In this document: positions 37,618 through 46,312 of the stretch, in pieces
Numbering within the stretch: position 1 is the first letter of the stretch
Layout: every line of letters starts with the position of its first letter
Origin: Rhizobium sp. L51/94
Lineage (GTDB): Bacteria > Pseudomonadota > Alphaproteobacteria > Rhizobiales > Rhizobiaceae
Assembly (NCBI RefSeq): GCF_019355555.1
Contig: NZ_CP072144.1
Coordinates: 271,821-335,820 of the forward strand
Reading direction: 5' to 3'
DNA: 64,000 nt
Position numbers and translations under genes: made by a program
Notes under the pieces: model-generated
Told to the model about the DNA's origin: nothing
Seen by the model: the letters and a program-made list of their open reading frames with translations, nothing else
The model's database searches: none

Positions 37618-38571
37618 TCAGCGTGTCGCTTCCGCGCGCAGAATGTCGAGGATGGCCTGCGCGGTGGCGGTGTCCGTAACGAGGGCATTGATCATGCCCG
37701 CGCGCACTGCGCCGATGACGCCGGCCGCCTTCTCGACGGTGGCAACGACGCCGATCGCCAATCCGGTACGACGCAATTGCTCGGGCGAAGCTGCAATCAT
37801 CCGCTCCTCGCCTACCCAGGTCAGCATCCGGCCATCGATGTCGACATAGTGGCGGATGACATCGCCGACGGCACTCAGCGCCTGCTCGTTCAGCGTGGCG
37901 GCACTCGCTTCGGGTGGATTTATGGCGTGGGGAAGTCCTATTCCGACGATGCAGCAATCCATGCGGTCCCAAAGACCAGTGGTCTCGCGCACGAAGGGGT
38001 CGCTGAGAAATGCCTCGCGCAGATCCGTCGAAGAGAGATACGGCGCGTGCAGGAAACGGGGCGTGCCGCCGACATGTTCGGCAGCCAGGCGGACAAACTC
38101 ATTGATCTGGAAGTGCTGCGCCGCCTGCTGCATGCCGCCGTTCAACGGCACCACCAGCATACCGGGAATACGGGGCAGGCCAACCATCAGCACTTCGCGA
38201 ATAGCCCTCCCCCAGCCTATGCCGAGCACCGAGCCGGTTCCGAGGCCCTCATCTTTCAGCAGGTTTCCCAAGGGGGCAGCGAGAGACCCCAGAACCCCCG
38301 AGGCCGGCGTATCGATCACCGCAGCGCGCTTCAGCTTGAGCGCCTCGATCAGTTCGAGCCTGATCTCGTCCGGTGAGGCGAGGTCTAGAACTTCGATCCT
38401 GACAATCCCGACTGCACGGGCCTTCTGCAGCAGGCGGGACACCGTCGCCGTCGAGACACCCACCTTCTTGGCAATGTCAACCTGCGACATGTCTGCCTCA
38501 TAGTGCAGCTTTGCAACCATGTGCAGCATGGCGCGCGATGCCGGAGTTTCTTGCGAAGGCTGCGGAGGCAC
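37618..38571 (-). CDS. SorC/DeoR-type sugar-binding transcriptional regulator
   Basis: N-terminal helix-turn-helix (MSQVDIAKKVGVSTATVSRLL near residue 28) and a C-terminal sugar-phosphate-binding domain with SVLGIGWGRAIREV and the WVGEERM block. 317 residues from a GTG at 38571 after AAGGAA. It lies upstream of the importer genes and diverges from the aldolase and kinase genes, so it probably controls both directions. Confidence 0.92.
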   Translation of the reverse strand: MPPQPSQETPASRAMLHMVAKLHYEADMSQVDIAKKVGVSTATVSRLLQKARAVGIVRIEVLDLASPDEIRLELIEALKLKRAAVIDTPASGVLGSLAAPLGNLLKDEGLGTGSVLGIGWGRAIREVLMVGLPRIPGMLVVPLNGGMQQAAQHFQINEFVRLAAEHVGGTPRFLHAPYLSSTDLREAFLSDPFVRETTGLWDRMDCCIVGIGLPHAINPPEASAATLNEQALSAVGDVIRHYVDIDGRMLTWVGEERMIAASPEQLRRTGLAIGVVATVEKAAGVIGAVRAGMINALVTDTATAQAILDILRAEATR

Positions 38572-38586
38572 TCTTGCAATTCCTTT

Positions 38587-38600
38587 CTGAAACGTGTTAC
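38587..38600. promoter_or_regulatory. Putative operator in the regulator-aldolase intergenic region
   Basis: CTGAAACGTGTTAC, 16 bases before the regulator start codon, matching the site at 37565-37578. The same intergenic space (38572-38792) serves the divergent aldolase gene. Confidence 0.45.
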
Positions 38601-38792
38601 ATGAACGAGACTTGGAGGAGTTATCGCTGAAAAGCGGCTAAACCGCAATCCTGCCGAAATGCCTAAAAATCAAGGCTATCCCATCGCCAACCGCACCCGG
38701 TGGCGCATCGCAGAATTGTGACCGTTTTCAGAGGCTCCGTCGAGCAATTGATCAGCAACCGCCCATAATTCAGCGGACAGGGAGTAGATGTG

Positions 38793-39710
38793 ATGACAGC
38801 CATGACGACAGCGGAACAGCGCGCGTATCAGCAAATCTGCGGAGCCAACGGCGCAATGATGGTGATCGCGTGCGACCAGCGTGGCGGAATGCGGTCGCTT
38901 CTCGCCTCGACGCCCGAGGAGCAGGCGAAGATCGGCAACGACATGCTCGGCGATACCAAGGCCGATATTACCCGCCACCTCGCCGCCCACGCCGGCTGCG
39001 TGCTGGTCGATCCGATCTGCGCCGTACCGCATCTCGTTGATCGCGGCATTCTTCCGCGCGACACCGGGCTTCTGATCGGCCTCGACGCATCCGGTTGGGA
39101 CACATCGCCGGAAGGCTACCGCATTTCCAAGATGGTGGAAGGCATCGATGCCCGGCGCGTTCGCCAACTCGGCGGCACCGGCGGCAAGATCATGGTCTAT
39201 CTGCGCATGGATGTTCCGGAGGCCAACACGCAGAACCTTGCAACATTGAAGCACTTCATCGAGGATTTCGGTCGCGAGGATCTGCTGCTCGTCGTCGAGT
39301 TCCTGACCTACCGGCTCGAAGGTGAAAGCCCTGCGGAATACGAAGCGAAAGTGCCGGCCCTGATCTTCGAAGGCTCGCGCGCATGCCTGGAATTGGGTTC
39401 CAAGGTGCTGAAGATCCCTTACCCTGGCTCGGAAGAAGCCTGCGCCAACATCACCAAGCTTGCCGGCAACGTTCCATGGGCCGTGCTGTCGGCCGGTGTC
39501 GATCACGAGACCTTTCTCGTCCAGGTCGAAGCAGCCATGAAGAACGGCGCTTCGGGCGTCATTGCAGGCCGTTCGCTTTGGAAGGACTGCATTTCGATAG
39601 ACCGGGAAATCTCGGAAAAGAAGCTTTCGACGATCGCGGTTTCGAGATTGAAGGATATCCAGGCGATCATTGCGCGCTATTACAATACGCGCACCAGCAA
39701 GGCAGCATAA
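38793..39710 (+). CDS. Class I aldolase of the LacD/YihT (tagatose-bisphosphate / sulfofructose-phosphate) family
   Basis: TIM-barrel Schiff-base aldolase, 305 residues. Family marks are MVIACDQRGGMRSLL near the N-terminus, the probable Schiff-base lysine near residue 207 in VLKIPYPG, VPWAVLSAGVDHETF and GASGVIAGRSLW. GGGAG at 38780-38784 precedes an ATG (38793) and a GTG one codon earlier. Relatives cleave tagatose 1,6-bisphosphate or 6-deoxy-6-sulfofructose 1-phosphate into two C3 units. Its partner is the fused kinase 12 bases downstream. The actual ketose phosphate is not known. Confidence 0.87.
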   Translation: MTAMTTAEQRAYQQICGANGAMMVIACDQRGGMRSLLASTPEEQAKIGNDMLGDTKADITRHLAAHAGCVLVDPICAVPHLVDRGILPRDTGLLIGLDASGWDTSPEGYRISKMVEGIDARRVRQLGGTGGKIMVYLRMDVPEANTQNLATLKHFIEDFGREDLLLVVEFLTYRLEGESPAEYEAKVPALIFEGSRACLELGSKVLKIPYPGSEEACANITKLAGNVPWAVLSAGVDHETFLVQVEAAMKNGASGVIAGRSLWKDCISIDREISEKKLSTIAVSRLKDIQAIIARYYNTRTSKAA

Positions 39711-39725
39711 GGTCCGGTCGCAGAC

Positions 39726-41183
39726 ATGAAAACGCAGCAATGTGCAATCGGCGTCGATATCGGCGGTACGAATATTCGCGCTGCACTGATCTCCGCGACC
39801 GGAGAGATCCTGAGCAAGAAGATCGTTCCCGGGAGCCGCGACCGGGAAACGGCCATCGACATCATCTCAGGCCTCATCCGCGAGATCGATGGTCCACAGG
39901 TCGTGGCCATCGGCATCGGCGTTCCCGGGCGCGTCGATGCCCATGCGGGGGCCGTGCTGTCCGGCGGTTATCTCGATCTGTCGAGCTGCGATTTCAGGAC
40001 GCTGATCGAAAGCGCGTTCGGCAAGCCGGTGGCCATTGCAAATGACTGCAGCATGGCGCTGCTCGGCGAGACCGGCGTCGGCGCATCACGCGGCGCCCGC
40101 AGCGCCGTGATGCTGACGATCGGCACTGGAATCGGCGGTGCGGCGATGGAAAACGGGCGTATCGTCAACGGCAAGCAAAGTGCCGGGCAGCTTGGCCATA
40201 TCGTCGTCAACCACGGCGGCCGGCAATGCATCTGCGGACAGGTCGGATGCGTCGAAACCGAATCTTCGGGAACCGCGCTTGGGCGCCACCTTGACGAAGC
40301 CGGATATCCGGCCGGAACGCGGTTCGAGGATATCCTCAGCCAGGCACGGGACGGAGACGACCGCGCCCTCGGCGTCATCAGGAACTGGGCGGGACCGCTT
40401 CGCGCGGCGCTCGGAACACTATCGGCAGCCTTCGATCCAGCCATGCTGCTGCTCGGTGGAGGCATGGGACAGGCGGCAGTCGAGGCGCTGGCGTTTCTTC
40501 CGGCCGTGTCAGGCTGGAACTGCACGCCGGTCAGAGCCGCAGCACTCGGTGACGATGCGGGCATAGTAGGCGCAGGGCTCGCAGCCCACGAACTCGCCAG
40601 GCAGCGGCAAGGCTGGCCTTCGCGCCAGGCCAGCGGCAAACGCGTGCTCATGGTCAACGGCATACCCGCATCGGGCAAGAGCCGCCTCTCGCATGCGGTG
40701 TCCGAGGCAACGGGATGGCCGATCCTTGCCCTCGACACGGTCAAGAACCCATTTCTCGAATACATCGAAGACGTCGACCGGTTGTTCAACCGGACGCTCG
40801 GCAAGGCGAGCTATAAGGCGATATGGTCGGTTATCCGCGATGCGCCCGACGGTTCGACCTTCATAGTCGATGCGTGGTTCGGCTTTCAGCCGCTCGAACT
40901 CCTTAAGGAGCATATAGAAATGTCCGGCGCCACGGACATTGCCGAGATCTGGTGTCACGCGCCGGGAGAGATCCTGGCAGAGCGATATGCTGCCCGGCTG
41001 GAGAAACGCCTTCCCGGCCATCCCGGGGCTTCCTATATCCCAGAACTGATCGAACTGGCCAAACGGGCCGGCCCTTCCGCAATCGGCCCGGTCTACGATG
41101 TCGATACCACGCAATTTCCGGATGACGACGCTGCCGTCAGATGGGCAAAATTGGTGCTCTCCGGGATGACGCCAGCGTCATAA
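39726..41183 (+). CDS. ROK-family sugar kinase fused to a P-loop kinase domain
   Basis: Residues 1-290 are a ROK kinase: ATP loop IGVDIGGTNIRAALIS, catalytic Asp107 in IANDCSMA, zinc site H158, C168, C170, C175 (CICGQVGC). Residues 305-485 are a second, unrelated kinase-like domain with Walker A GIPASGKS (312-319) and resemblance to the chloramphenicol-phosphotransferase / AAA-type nucleotide kinase group. The linker is short (ARQRQGWPSRQASGKR). The pair could phosphorylate a sugar twice to give the bisphosphate that the upstream aldolase cleaves; that is inference. 485 residues, no frameshift or stop at the junction. Confidence 0.87.
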   Translation: MKTQQCAIGVDIGGTNIRAALISATGEILSKKIVPGSRDRETAIDIISGLIREIDGPQVVAIGIGVPGRVDAHAGAVLSGGYLDLSSCDFRTLIESAFGKPVAIANDCSMALLGETGVGASRGARSAVMLTIGTGIGGAAMENGRIVNGKQSAGQLGHIVVNHGGRQCICGQVGCVETESSGTALGRHLDEAGYPAGTRFEDILSQARDGDDRALGVIRNWAGPLRAALGTLSAAFDPAMLLLGGGMGQAAVEALAFLPAVSGWNCTPVRAAALGDDAGIVGAGLAAHELARQRQGWPSRQASGKRVLMVNGIPASGKSRLSHAVSEATGWPILALDTVKNPFLEYIEDVDRLFNRTLGKASYKAIWSVIRDAPDGSTFIVDAWFGFQPLELLKEHIEMSGATDIAEIWCHAPGEILAERYAARLEKRLPGHPGASYIPELIELAKRAGPSAIGPVYDVDTTQFPDDDAAVRWAKLVLSGMTPAS

Positions 41184-41204
41184 ACCGGAACCGAGCTATC
41201 CGCT

Positions 41205-42215
41205 CTACTTCGCAAGCCGCAACGGATTGACGACAAGGGTGACCACAACGCCGCCCTCGAACCATTCGTACTTGATGGAACCTTGAAGCTGGCCGGTAAC
41301 GCTTCGCTCGACGAGCTTGCTGCCGTAGCCTCCGACGCCGGTGGGTGCGCGGACCTTGGGTCCCCCGCGCTCTGTCCAAACGATCGTCACGGCTTCGTCA
41401 TGCGCCGAGCATGAAACATCGAGTATCCCGGTATCCACCGACAGCGCACCGTACTTCAGGGAATTGGTTGCCAGTTCATGGACGATCAGCGCCAGGATTG
41501 TCGTTGCCGATTCCCCGACGCTCATGCGCGGTACGGAAACGCGGATACGCCCGCTGAATGCGCCGAGATCGTCATAGGGCGCAAGCAGAACGGTAAGCAG
41601 GTCGCCAAGAAGCGCCGACGCTTCCTTCGTCTGGCCGGGTACGGGCCGCACCAGATCGTGGGCACGACCGAGAGCCGTCAACCGCAGTGTCAGCTCTCGC
41701 GCCATATCGTTGGTGGTCTCAGTCGAGCGGGAAGTGATAGCCGTTAACCCTGCAGCGATCGCCAGAAGATTCTTGACGCGATGGCTCATCTCGCCAGCCA
41801 GCAGTTCACGGCCTTCTTCCGCCTGCTTGCGTCCGGTGACATCGATAAAAATACCGAACATGATCCGCTTGACCATTCCAGCATCGTCACCTTGGCCGCG
41901 CGCCGAAATCCATTTGAGCTCTTCGCCGATTATAACGCGGAAATCGATCTCGTAGGCGCCGATGAGAGCCCTTGTCGCCGTGAAGGCAGCCCGCACGCGA
42001 TCACGGTCAGCCGGGTGGATGTGGGCAGAAAGGTCTTCGAAATTGATATCCTGGCCGCGCGGAATTCCCCACAAGTCATAGGCATGATCGTCCATAGCCA
42101 AGGCATCCGTGTCCACATTCCACGACCATAATGTGACGCCGGCCGCCTGAATCGCGCGTACCAGGTTTTTGGGTTCCCAAAGAAGAGGTTTCAAGGCTTC
42201 TGCTGTCGTGGTCAT
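41205..42215 (-). CDS. PAS-domain sensor histidine kinase of the HWE/HisKA_2 type
   Basis: 336 residues. The N-terminal PAS domain (residues ~20-130, WSWNVDTDALAMDDHAYDLW, with the PAC-like end IFGIFIDVTGRKQAEE) senses light, redox or a ligand. The H-box is EMSHRVKNLLAI and the N-box is VHELATNSLKYGAL, with GGYGSKLVERSV as G-box. No membrane segment, so it is cytoplasmic. The ATG at 42215 is chosen because the protein then begins at the usual distance from PAS; an ATG 11 codons upstream is possible. No response regulator lies next to it. Confidence 0.88.
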   Translation of the reverse strand: MTTTAEALKPLLWEPKNLVRAIQAAGVTLWSWNVDTDALAMDDHAYDLWGIPRGQDINFEDLSAHIHPADRDRVRAAFTATRALIGAYEIDFRVIIGEELKWISARGQGDDAGMVKRIMFGIFIDVTGRKQAEEGRELLAGEMSHRVKNLLAIAAGLTAITSRSTETTNDMARELTLRLTALGRAHDLVRPVPGQTKEASALLGDLLTVLLAPYDDLGAFSGRIRVSVPRMSVGESATTILALIVHELATNSLKYGALSVDTGILDVSCSAHDEAVTIVWTERGGPKVRAPTGVGGYGSKLVERSVTGQLQGSIKYEWFEGGVVVTLVVNPLRLAK

Positions 42216-42415
42216 GGAAACTCCGGAATCTGGCTGCTGGCAATGCAATGCGGTATAGCTCTATGCGCAGTTAAAAGTCCAAATTGTCAAAAACACTCTT
42301 CATTGGCAACCTCGCCATGATTGCATCCACGAGTAGCGATACTCATCCGCAATCCAGAAGAGAGTCACCCGAGCCCGGAGAAAGTAACCGCAGGGTCCCG
42401 CGTGCGAAATCGCAT

Positions 42416-43249
42416 CTACTCGGGAAACAGGCTGGTGAAACGCAACGCCCTGCCGCCGGTGGCGACCACTTCGTTCATCTCTTTTTCCAGCAGATCGCGA
42501 TCGTCGGCGCCGCGCAGCAAACGCCCCGACAGCGCATCGAAGCGGCCGCTGGCGATATCGACGATGAGGCCGGCGGCACGCGACGGAGGCACGTCTACGC
42601 CATCGGCAAACAGCTGCTGGATTGCGGGAAGGTGCTTTTTCCCTTCCTCCGACAGGAGCTGCATTTCCGTCATAGTCGTCCGCACCAGTCCCGGATCCAC
42701 CGCGAAAGCGAGAACACCGCCTTCCCTGGTGGTATCGTTGAGACATTCGGTAAAGCGCATAATCGCTGCCTTGCTCGACGCGTAGCCGGAGCCGTTCGGA
42801 AAGCTGTTGCCGGTGCCGCCGCCGACAAGGTTGACGATGCGGCCCTTGCCGCGCTCAAGCATCGCGGGTGCAAGCGATCGCGACGTATGAAAGCTGCCAC
42901 GCAGATTGATTTCGACATCTTGCCACCAGACATCGGGATCGCATTCCCAGATCGGTCCGAACGCACGGAAGGAGCCGTGATTGTTGACCAGCAGGTCGAC
43001 CGGGCCGAGCTTTTCGGCGATGAGCGCAGTCGCGCGCTCTACCGCATGCCGATCGACGAGGTCGACTGGCAGTGCGAACGCCGTCCCGCCGTCCTCGCGG
43101 ATCAGCGATTCCGTTTCGGCAATCTCGCTGCCAGTCCGTGCCACGACTGCGACTGCGGCACCGGCTTTGGCGAGATGACGAGCGATTTCGCGGCCTATGC
43201 CCCGGCCGGCACCTGTCACCAGGCACACGGTTCCATCCAGCTTGTTCAA
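42416..43249 (-). CDS. Short-chain dehydrogenase/reductase
   Basis: Classical SDR of 277 residues: cofactor loop TGAGRGIG, NNHG, catalytic Ser region VGGGTGNS and YASSK (Tyr and Lys). The TTG start at 43249 follows GAGGAGG by five bases; the frame is open further upstream but without a ribosome-binding site. The substrate is unknown. It diverges from the photolyase gene. Confidence 0.88.
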   Translation of the reverse strand: MNKLDGTVCLVTGAGRGIGREIARHLAKAGAAVAVVARTGSEIAETESLIREDGGTAFALPVDLVDRHAVERATALIAEKLGPVDLLVNNHGSFRAFGPIWECDPDVWWQDVEINLRGSFHTSRSLAPAMLERGKGRIVNLVGGGTGNSFPNGSGYASSKAAIMRFTECLNDTTREGGVLAFAVDPGLVRTTMTEMQLLSEEGKKHLPAIQQLFADGVDVPPSRAAGLIVDIASGRFDALSGRLLRGADDRDLLEKEMNEVVATGGRALRFTSLFPE

Positions 43250-43448
43250 GAGAGCCTCCTCGTTCCGACCGGCATCAGGGCAACACCCATCCAGTCCATC
43301 CCGGACTGGACATATGGCGTGTCCGCCGAAATTCAACGCGGCAGCCCCTACATTGCCGAGCGGAGCGCGCAGCTTTCAAAAGATCCGGTAACGCCTCGAC
43401 AGCGTAAGGGATTGCACCAAAAGATGTCCCTCACCTGAAAGCCCTGCG

Positions 43449-44996
43449 ATGAAGCCCGTCCGTCACCTCATCTTCGTTCTCGGCGATCAGCTGTCCGCCT
43501 CCCTTTCGAGCCTCGAAGGCGCCGATCCGGAGCAGGATGTGATCCTGATGTGCGAGGTCATCGAAGAAGCGAGCTATGTGCCGCATCACAAGTTGAAGAT
43601 TGCGCTGATTTTCTCGGCCATGCGGCATTTCGCCGAGGAACTTCGCGCCAGGGGGTTCGAGCTGCGATATACGCGACTGGACGACCCCGAGAATGCCGGC
43701 TCGTTTACCGGCGAACTCGCCCGCGCCGTCGCCGCCGTGTCGCCTCAGGGCGTCGTCGTCACCGAGGGTTCCGAATGGCGGGTCTTGCAGTCGCAGGAAG
43801 GCTGGAAATCGACCCTCGAAGTTCCCGTCGAGATCAGGACCGACACCCGCTTCCTGTGCTCCGTAGCGATGTTCCGGGAATGGGCGGCGGGAAGACGCTC
43901 ACTGACGATGGAATATTTCTATCGCGACATGCGCCGGAAAACCGGCCTGCTGATGCGAGGCGCGGAACCCGAGGGCGGCAAATGGAACTTCGATGCCGAA
44001 AATCGAAAGCCGGCAAAACCGGATATGTTTCGCCCGAAGCACCCGGTTTTCCAACCTGACGCGATCACCACCGAGGTCCTCGATCTCGTCGAGCGGACAT
44101 TTGCCGGGAACATGGGCTCGACGAAGAACTTCGGATTTGCCGTCACCCGCGCCGATGCAGAGACCGCATCCGAGGCTTTCATACGTGATTTTCTACCGAA
44201 CTTCGGCGAAACCCAGGATGCGATGCTGAGAGACGAGCCGTTTCTCAACCACGCACTGCTATCGTTCTATATCAACATCGGCCTGCTCGACCCGCTGGCT
44301 GTCTGCCGCGCAGCAGAGCGGGCCTATCTCGAAGGATCGGCGCCGCTGAATGCGGTGGAAGGCTTCATCCGCCAGATCATCGGCTGGCGGGAATATATAA
44401 GAGGCATCTACTGGCTGAAGATGCCAGGATATGAAAACAGCAATGTCTTCGAAGCCAGCCGGCCGCTTCCGGCGTTTTTCTGGACCGGCGACACCGAGAT
44501 GACCTGCCTTTCGACTGTCATCACGCAAACGATGACCCATGCCTATGCGCACCATATCCACCGCCTGATGGTGGTCGGGAATTTCTCTATGCTGGCTGCC
44601 CTCGATCCCCACGCCGTCCACGAATGGTATCTGTCTGTCTATGCGGACGCCTTCGAATGGGTGGAGCTTCCAAACGTGATCGGCATGAGCCAGTTTGCCG
44701 ATGGTGGCTTCATGGCGTCCAAACCCTATGCCGCCAGCGGCGCCTATATCGACCGGATGTCCGATTACTGCAAAGATTGCCGATACGACGTATCGAAGAA
44801 GGTCGGCGACGATGCCTGTCCGCTGAACGCGCTCTACTGGGACTTCCTCGATCGCAACAAATCCGTCCTGTCGAAAAATCAGCGTCTGGCGCAGGTCTAC
44901 GCATCCTGGAACCGCATGGAGGATGGCAAGCGACAAGCATACAGGGCCAGCGCTGCAGCGTTTCTCCAGAAACTCGATACCGGCGAGAAAGTCTAA
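43449..44996 (+). CDS. FeS-type bacterial cryptochrome/photolyase ((6-4) photolyase-like)
   Basis: Light-driven DNA-repair flavoprotein of the FeS-BCP (PhrB/CryB) branch. The N-terminal antenna domain begins HLIFVLGDQLSASL. Four cysteines at residues 353, 441, 444 and 457 match the spacing of the [4Fe-4S] ligands in Agrobacterium PhrB, and the FAD-binding C-terminal domain contains TMTHAYAHHIHRLMVVGNF. 515 residues, full length. Repair of (6-4) photoproducts is the known role of the closest studied relatives. A DUF2256 gene follows. Confidence 0.93.
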   Translation: MKPVRHLIFVLGDQLSASLSSLEGADPEQDVILMCEVIEEASYVPHHKLKIALIFSAMRHFAEELRARGFELRYTRLDDPENAGSFTGELARAVAAVSPQGVVVTEGSEWRVLQSQEGWKSTLEVPVEIRTDTRFLCSVAMFREWAAGRRSLTMEYFYRDMRRKTGLLMRGAEPEGGKWNFDAENRKPAKPDMFRPKHPVFQPDAITTEVLDLVERTFAGNMGSTKNFGFAVTRADAETASEAFIRDFLPNFGETQDAMLRDEPFLNHALLSFYINIGLLDPLAVCRAAERAYLEGSAPLNAVEGFIRQIIGWREYIRGIYWLKMPGYENSNVFEASRPLPAFFWTGDTEMTCLSTVITQTMTHAYAHHIHRLMVVGNFSMLAALDPHAVHEWYLSVYADAFEWVELPNVIGMSQFADGGFMASKPYAASGAYIDRMSDYCKDCRYDVSKKVGDDACPLNALYWDFLDRNKSVLSKNQRLAQVYASWNRMEDGKRQAYRASAAAFLQKLDTGEKV

Positions 44997-45030
44997 TGAA
45001 GCCCCGCCTCTCCATGACGAGACCCGCACC

Positions 45031-45198
45031 ATGCCGAAAATGAAAAAGAAGGCGGACCTGCCGACGAAAATCTGCGCATCATGCGGCCTGCCCTTCACCT
45101 GGCGCAAGAAATGGGCTGCCAGCTGGAGCGATGTCAAGTTCTGCTCGGAGCGCTGCCGCCGCACCAGGTCCGACACCAAGCCGACCCCCGTCAGTTGA
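45031..45198 (+). CDS. DUF2256 small zinc-ribbon-like protein
   Basis: 55 residues with two Cys pairs, CASCGLPF and CSERC, on a basic background: the DUF2256 pattern. It starts 34 bases after the photolyase stop. Such proteins are often found beside photolyase/cryptochrome genes; the role is unknown, possibly nucleic-acid or metal binding. Confidence 0.85.
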   Translation: MPKMKKKADLPTKICASCGLPFTWRKKWAASWSDVKFCSERCRRTRSDTKPTPVS

Positions 45199-45281
45199 AC
45201 GTGCCGTTTGATGCACGATTGAATAAATCAAAATTCTCGATATAGAAGATCATCCATTTCCTGAAGGCTGATCGGACTTTC

Positions 45282-46226
45282 ATGAGCCGCAATTTCCTTG
45301 TCGTCGACCCCGTGGAAGACATGTCCGTGCTGAAGGGCCTCGCCTCGCCTGCGCGGGTTTCCATCCTCAAATTGCTGCACGAAAAGGGGCCTCTCAATGT
45401 CAACGAGATCGCCGATATCCTGTCGCTGCCGCAATCCAGCGTATCGACGAATGTCCAGATGCTCGAAGAGGCCGGCCTCATCCGCACCGAGACGCACAAG
45501 GCTCGAAAAGGCAACCAGAAGGTCTGTTACAGCGTCTACGACGAAGTTCTCGTTGTCTTCAAGAACGACATCAAGGAAACCGAAGCGGACGCCGTGGAAG
45601 TTTCCATGCCGCTTGGTCTCTACACCAGCTTCGAGGTGACAGCTCCCTGCGGCCTCTGTTCGGTCGATGGTATCATCGGCTTGCTCGATGTTCCCAGCAC
45701 CTTTCTCGACCCCGACCGGATGAAAACAGCGCTCATCTGGTTCACTCGCGGCCATGTCGAATACCAGTTCCCGAACAACGCGCGGCTGACCAATACCAGC
45801 GTCCGCGAAATAGAATTCGTCATGGAACTGAGCTCGGAAGTGCCCGGCACCAGCGCCGACTGGCCTTCGGATATCACTCTCTCTGTCAACGGCGTCGATG
45901 TCGGCACTTGGACGTCTCCCGGCGATTTCGGCGACAAACGTGGCGTTTTCACCCCCGATTGGTGGAAACTGAAGGGATCGCAATACGGAAAGCTCAAGAA
46001 TTTCCGCATCACCGACGACGGCGCCTTTGTCGACGGATTGCGCATCTCCGACATTTCGCTGGCAGACCTGAAACTCGAGGAGCACCACTCCATCCGCCTG
46101 CGTATAGGGGTGCGGGACGATGCCAAGCACCCAGGCGGGATCAACATCTTCGGACGAGGGTTCGGAAATTACGACCAGGATATCCTGCTGAGACTGAAGA
46201 CCCGCCGCGAGCCAAAAGCCTCATAA
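45282..46226 (+). CDS. ArsR-type regulator with a large C-terminal domain
   Basis: Residues ~10-90 form an ArsR-like winged helix (LKGLASPARVSILKLLHEKG, then LPQSSVSTNVQMLEEAGLI). The remaining ~220 residues are a separate, mostly beta domain with EFVMELSSEVPGTSADWPSDI and NIFGRGFGNYDQDI, probably binding a sugar or other ligand. 314 residues. It lies 86 bases upstream of the GH51 gene, with a palindrome in between, and likely controls that gene and the importer. Confidence 0.87.
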   Translation: MSRNFLVVDPVEDMSVLKGLASPARVSILKLLHEKGPLNVNEIADILSLPQSSVSTNVQMLEEAGLIRTETHKARKGNQKVCYSVYDEVLVVFKNDIKETEADAVEVSMPLGLYTSFEVTAPCGLCSVDGIIGLLDVPSTFLDPDRMKTALIWFTRGHVEYQFPNNARLTNTSVREIEFVMELSSEVPGTSADWPSDITLSVNGVDVGTWTSPGDFGDKRGVFTPDWWKLKGSQYGKLKNFRITDDGAFVDGLRISDISLADLKLEEHHSIRLRIGVRDDAKHPGGINIFGRGFGNYDQDILLRLKTRREPKAS

Positions 46227-46271
46227 AATTCCACTTGACCCCGCCAGGGGCATCCGCTTTACTACCCTAAA

Positions 46272-46289
46272 TCGTGATACAAATCACGA
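46272..46289. promoter_or_regulatory. Palindromic operator before the arabinofuranosidase gene
   Basis: TCGTGAT (46272-46278), ACAA, ATCACGA (46283-46289): perfect 7-base arms with a 4-base spacer. ATCACGA recurs at 47834-47840 ahead of the importer operon. Confidence 0.6.
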
Positions 46290-46312
46290 AATAAGATATA
46301 GTGGAGGATGCC

